Below are positions 7,431 to 9,405 of a stretch of DNA of 9,405 bases, in pieces. A program made the translations under genes and the position numbers. Every line of letters starts with the position of its first letter. Position 1 is the first letter of the stretch. Under the pieces are notes generated by a model, which saw only the letters and a program-made list of their open reading frames with translations, did not search any database and had not been told where the DNA came from. The DNA comes from CALBMX01 sp047629095. Lineage in GTDB: Bacteria; Planctomycetota; UBA1135; GCA-002686595. The stretch is taken from contig JBLHWM010000124.1 of assembly GCA_047629095.1 (NCBI GenBank), positions 1-9,405 on the forward strand. Reading direction: 5' to 3'.

Positions 7431-7461
7431 GCGGGGGCAGAGCACCCCACTCTTCCCCCGC
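7431..7461 (+). terminator. GC-rich hairpin downstream of the cytochrome gene
   Basis: GCGGGGG (7431-7437) pairs with CCCCCGC (7455-7461). After one C/T mismatch, AGAG (7439-7442) pairs with CTCT (7450-7453), leaving a seven-base loop. The hairpin starts 23 bases after the cytochrome stop and could end the operon transcript or protect its 3' end. No T-run follows, so it is not a standard intrinsic terminator. Confidence 0.45.
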
Positions 7462-7476
7462 TCCAACCTGCTCGGC

Positions 7477-7513
7477 GGCCCGCGCCGTTTCTGGCGAAAC
7501 CCGGGGCGCGGCC
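7477..7513 (+). terminator. Second GC-rich hairpin in the same intergenic region
   Basis: GTTTC (7487-7491) and GAAAC (7496-7500) form a stem around a TGGC loop. Outside it, GGCCCGCGCC (7477-7486) pairs with GGCGCGGCC (7505-7513) apart from a single bulged C and a four-base CCGG bulge. The structure is very stable on paper, with no T-run after it. With the hairpin at 7431 it makes a tandem pair between the cytochrome and vWA genes. Confidence 0.4.
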
Positions 7514-7612
7514 GCGGCTAGAACAGAGACCCTGCACCCGACACCTCCACCCACCTAGGCCCCACCTATCCACAAGCTCCTCCTAGTCCTGCCGTTCCTA
7601 CTTGCCCAACCC

Positions 7613-9181
7613 GTGGCACCGGCTGCGGCGCTAGGCACGGGGCAACCGGCGCGGATGACGTTGGTGCCGGGCAACCTGGCGAAGAATGCGATCACCAGGC
7701 TGGCGGCGTGGCACAAGGATGCGCGCCAAAACAGCGGGAGCCTCTCCGGGGATCAGATTAAAGAGCTCGAGGACATCGTCGACGACCTCGTGCGCCTCGG
7801 CCTGGGTAACTCGAAGTACGCCCACGAGGCACGCGAGCTGCTGCTCGACACCGCAGCCTTCGGCCTGCAGAACACCCAGGGCAAGCAATCCGACAGCTCG
7901 ATTCGCGCCGTCGCCCAGGCCAACATCAGCCGCCGCCTCCGGCCCGGCCACGGCAAGGAGCTGCTCGACTGGCTGACCGACGAGGTCTTACCCCTGCCGG
8001 ACCTGTACACGCCCCTACAGCGCACGGTCGCTGTTCGCGCCCTCGGCCAGCATTGCCTCGACTACGAGCCGTCCCCCCACCTGCTGCTCGCCCTGGTGCA
8101 GGCTGGTCGCGCGAAGGACGCCATGGTGCGCGGTGCGGCGATGACCGCGATCAAGGGGCGCCCAGAGGAGTTCCTCACGGGCTTCTTCCTCTCTGCACTC
8201 GAGCGTGGAAACGTCGGGCCCGAAGTACTGGCAGAGCACCTGCGCCTGCGCCTGGCCGCCGGGGGCGAGCTGCTCGAAGCTGGACAGACGGCCAAGCAGT
8301 ACATCACCGATCCGGGCCGGGCCCGGCGCATCTTGGACTACATTGCCCCGCGCCTCTTCCACGAGGATTGGCGCGAGTCTAGCCGCAGCCTGGCCGTAAT
8401 CCCGCTGCTCGAGCCATCCATGGCCGTGCCCATGCTGATCGAAGGCCTGGAGTACTGGTCGCGCATCACCGCCGAGGGCACCGGATCACGGCGAGTCGTT
8501 CACGAGCTCCGCCAGGCCCTCGGTGTCGTCGCCGGACGTGACCTAGGGCTCAACCCCGAGATATGGGCAAAGTGGTGGAAGCTGAGCCAAGACCCCAGCA
8601 CAGTGCTGTCGCCCGCACCAAAACAACAGTCGGTCTCGAGCACCTTCTTCGGCCTGCGCCCGGTCTCGGATCGCCTGCTGTTTTTGATCGATCGCTCGGG
8701 CAGTATGGACAAGAGGTTTGGGGCCGCGAACTCGCGCTTTGACGAGGCCGTCGAGCGCTTAATCTACACCCTGCATGACTTGGGGCCAAAGACCCAGTTT
8801 CGCGTCGTGCTGTTTTCGGACGACACCAGGACCTTCAGCAGTGAGCTCACCTTCGCTACAGATAGGCAGCTCGATAAGCTCGAGACTTGGGCGACGAATG
8901 TAGGGACGGCTGGCGGCACCGATCTGCAAGGTGGAGTGAACGGCTCCTTCTCCGGACTGCGCTCGGGCAAGCTCGCCCCCACCGAGATTGACGTGGACAC
9001 GGTGATTGTTCTCTGTGACGGCGAGACGGGGAATCCCGATTGGGTGGACCCGTGGCTTTCGAAGTTCAACCATGACGCGCGCCTAAAGTTCCACTGCGTG
9101 AATCTTGGCGGTCGTCCCGGCGGAGGGCTAGAAGCCCTTGCCACAGGAAGCGGTGGACGCTTCGTGCTCTCGAATCAGTAG
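7613..9181 (+). CDS. vWA domain protein with N-terminal helical (HEAT-like) repeat region, probably exported
   Basis: From the GTG at 7613 the protein is 522 residues. The reading frame continues upstream to a TAG at 7556-7558, and the codons from 7568 (ATC-CAC-AAG then Leu/Val/Phe codons) encode a convincing signal peptide core. The true start may therefore be the non-standard ATC at 7568, making the GTG an under-call. Residues about 20-325 are alpha-helical and repeat-like, ending in an E-I-W-A-K-W-W-K motif that I associate with planctomycete HEAT-repeat proteins. Residues about 352-520 are a von Willebrand A domain with an intact metal-binding site: D360-R-S362-G-S364, T436 and D469. vWA domains bind protein partners through a divalent metal. 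The gene is separated from the cytochrome by 205 bases with two hairpins and may be a separate transcript. Its partner is unknown. Confidence 0.88.
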   Translation: MAPAAALGTGQPARMTLVPGNLAKNAITRLAAWHKDARQNSGSLSGDQIKELEDIVDDLVRLGLGNSKYAHEARELLLDTAAFGLQNTQGKQSDSSIRAVAQANISRRLRPGHGKELLDWLTDEVLPLPDLYTPLQRTVAVRALGQHCLDYEPSPHLLLALVQAGRAKDAMVRGAAMTAIKGRPEEFLTGFFLSALERGNVGPEVLAEHLRLRLAAGGELLEAGQTAKQYITDPGRARRILDYIAPRLFHEDWRESSRSLAVIPLLEPSMAVPMLIEGLEYWSRITAEGTGSRRVVHELRQALGVVAGRDLGLNPEIWAKWWKLSQDPSTVLSPAPKQQSVSSTFFGLRPVSDRLLFLIDRSGSMDKRFGAANSRFDEAVERLIYTLHDLGPKTQFRVVLFSDDTRTFSSELTFATDRQLDKLETWATNVGTAGGTDLQGGVNGSFSGLRSGKLAPTEIDVDTVIVLCDGETGNPDWVDPWLSKFNHDARLKFHCVNLGGRPGGGLEALATGSGGRFVLSNQ

Positions 9182-9279
9182 CTTCCTTGGGGTCTTTGGT
9201 ACTGGCCCTGGCCGATAAGGCGCTTCAGGATCTTGTGTGGGTTGAGGCGCTTCGCTTGGCGCTCCGCTGGGGGGGCGCG

Positions 9280-9291
9280 CTCCGCGCGGAG
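9280..9291. repeat. 12-base perfect palindrome
   Basis: CTCCGCGCGGAG is a perfect palindrome, 98 bases after the vWA stop and surrounded by G-rich sequence. It could be an operator or part of a termination structure. With no spacer it would not fold as a simple loop hairpin. In such GC-rich DNA it could be coincidental. Confidence 0.3.
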
Positions 9292-9344
9292 ATGGGGGCG
9301 GATGGGCGTGCGGGTGGGCTTTGACGATGCTGTCTCCTCCACGC

Positions 9345-9394
9345 GGAGTGCTCGATTTGTCTGGGATTTTGTTGCTTCGTCTGGGGAGCACTCC
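9345..9394. repeat. 9-base inverted repeat with internal direct repeat near the window end
   Basis: GGAGTGCTC (9345-9353) has an exact reverse complement, GAGCACTCC (9386-9394), enclosing 32 bases that are more T-rich than the surroundings. GTCTGGG occurs twice at a 20-base offset (9359-9365 and 9379-9385). The rest of the stretch after the vWA stop (9182-9405) shows no convincing gene; AGGCGCTTC is repeated at 9218-9226 and 9245-9253. The element could be a terminator-like stem, a small repeat family or a mobile-element end, and it is close to the right edge. Confidence 0.35.
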
Positions 9395-9405
9395 TGAAGA
9401 CAAAG

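Noticed and set aside
9128..9403. Minus-strand frame overlapping the vWA gene end
   Set aside because: Pro/Ser/Arg-rich low-complexity translation with no domain, overlapping a well-supported gene end.
1..9405. CRISPR arrays, tRNA, rRNA, transposase genes
   Set aside because: No regularly spaced repeats, cloverleaf, rRNA segments or transposase motifs were seen on either strand.

Overview
The window is GC-rich bacterial DNA. I infer Planctomycetota as the best guess. The grounds are a lipoprotein with repeated D-x-D-G-D-G loops, a helical-repeat plus von Willebrand A (vWA) protein with a W-x-x-WW motif, a C554-like multihaem cytochrome, and a near-absence of Shine-Dalgarno sequences. No rRNA, tRNA or marker gene is present to confirm this, and other delta-proteobacteria-like or Acidobacteria-like hosts are possible.

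Layout. (1) Bases 1-1624, minus strand: the 5' 541 codons of a large lipoprotein of the FG-GAP/VCBS style, running off the left edge. (2) Bases 1625-1818: a divergent intergenic region with a weak sigma-70-like promoter facing right. (3) Bases 1819-7407, plus strand: four tightly spaced genes with gaps of 4, 13 and 16 bases. They are two different B12-binding/radical SAM enzymes, a 52-residue Lys/Asp/Ser-rich peptide without cysteine or glycine, and an exported five-haem cytochrome c. (4) Bases 7408-7612: an intergenic region with two GC-rich hairpins. (5) Bases 7613-9181, plus strand: a probably exported protein with an alpha-helical repeat region and a C-terminal vWA domain with an intact metal site. 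(6) Bases 9182-9405: non-coding, with a 12-base palindrome and a 9-base inverted repeat.

The centre of interest is region 3. It has the form of a ribosomally synthesised, post-translationally modified peptide (RiPP) locus. The short peptide lies directly after two cobalamin-dependent radical SAM enzymes, and both enzymes appear to end in a PqqD-like winged-helix segment, the kind of domain that binds precursor leaders. The product class cannot be assigned. The peptide has no Cys, so thioether classes are excluded, and its only aromatic residue is in the C-terminal Phe-Asp-Lys. Pairing with a periplasmic multihaem cytochrome, with no exporter, protease or immunity gene in view, suggests a peptide-derived redox factor or a peptide acting with the cytochrome rather than a classical antibiotic. 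That role is inference. The second enzyme also carries an off-consensus CX4CX2C cluster motif.
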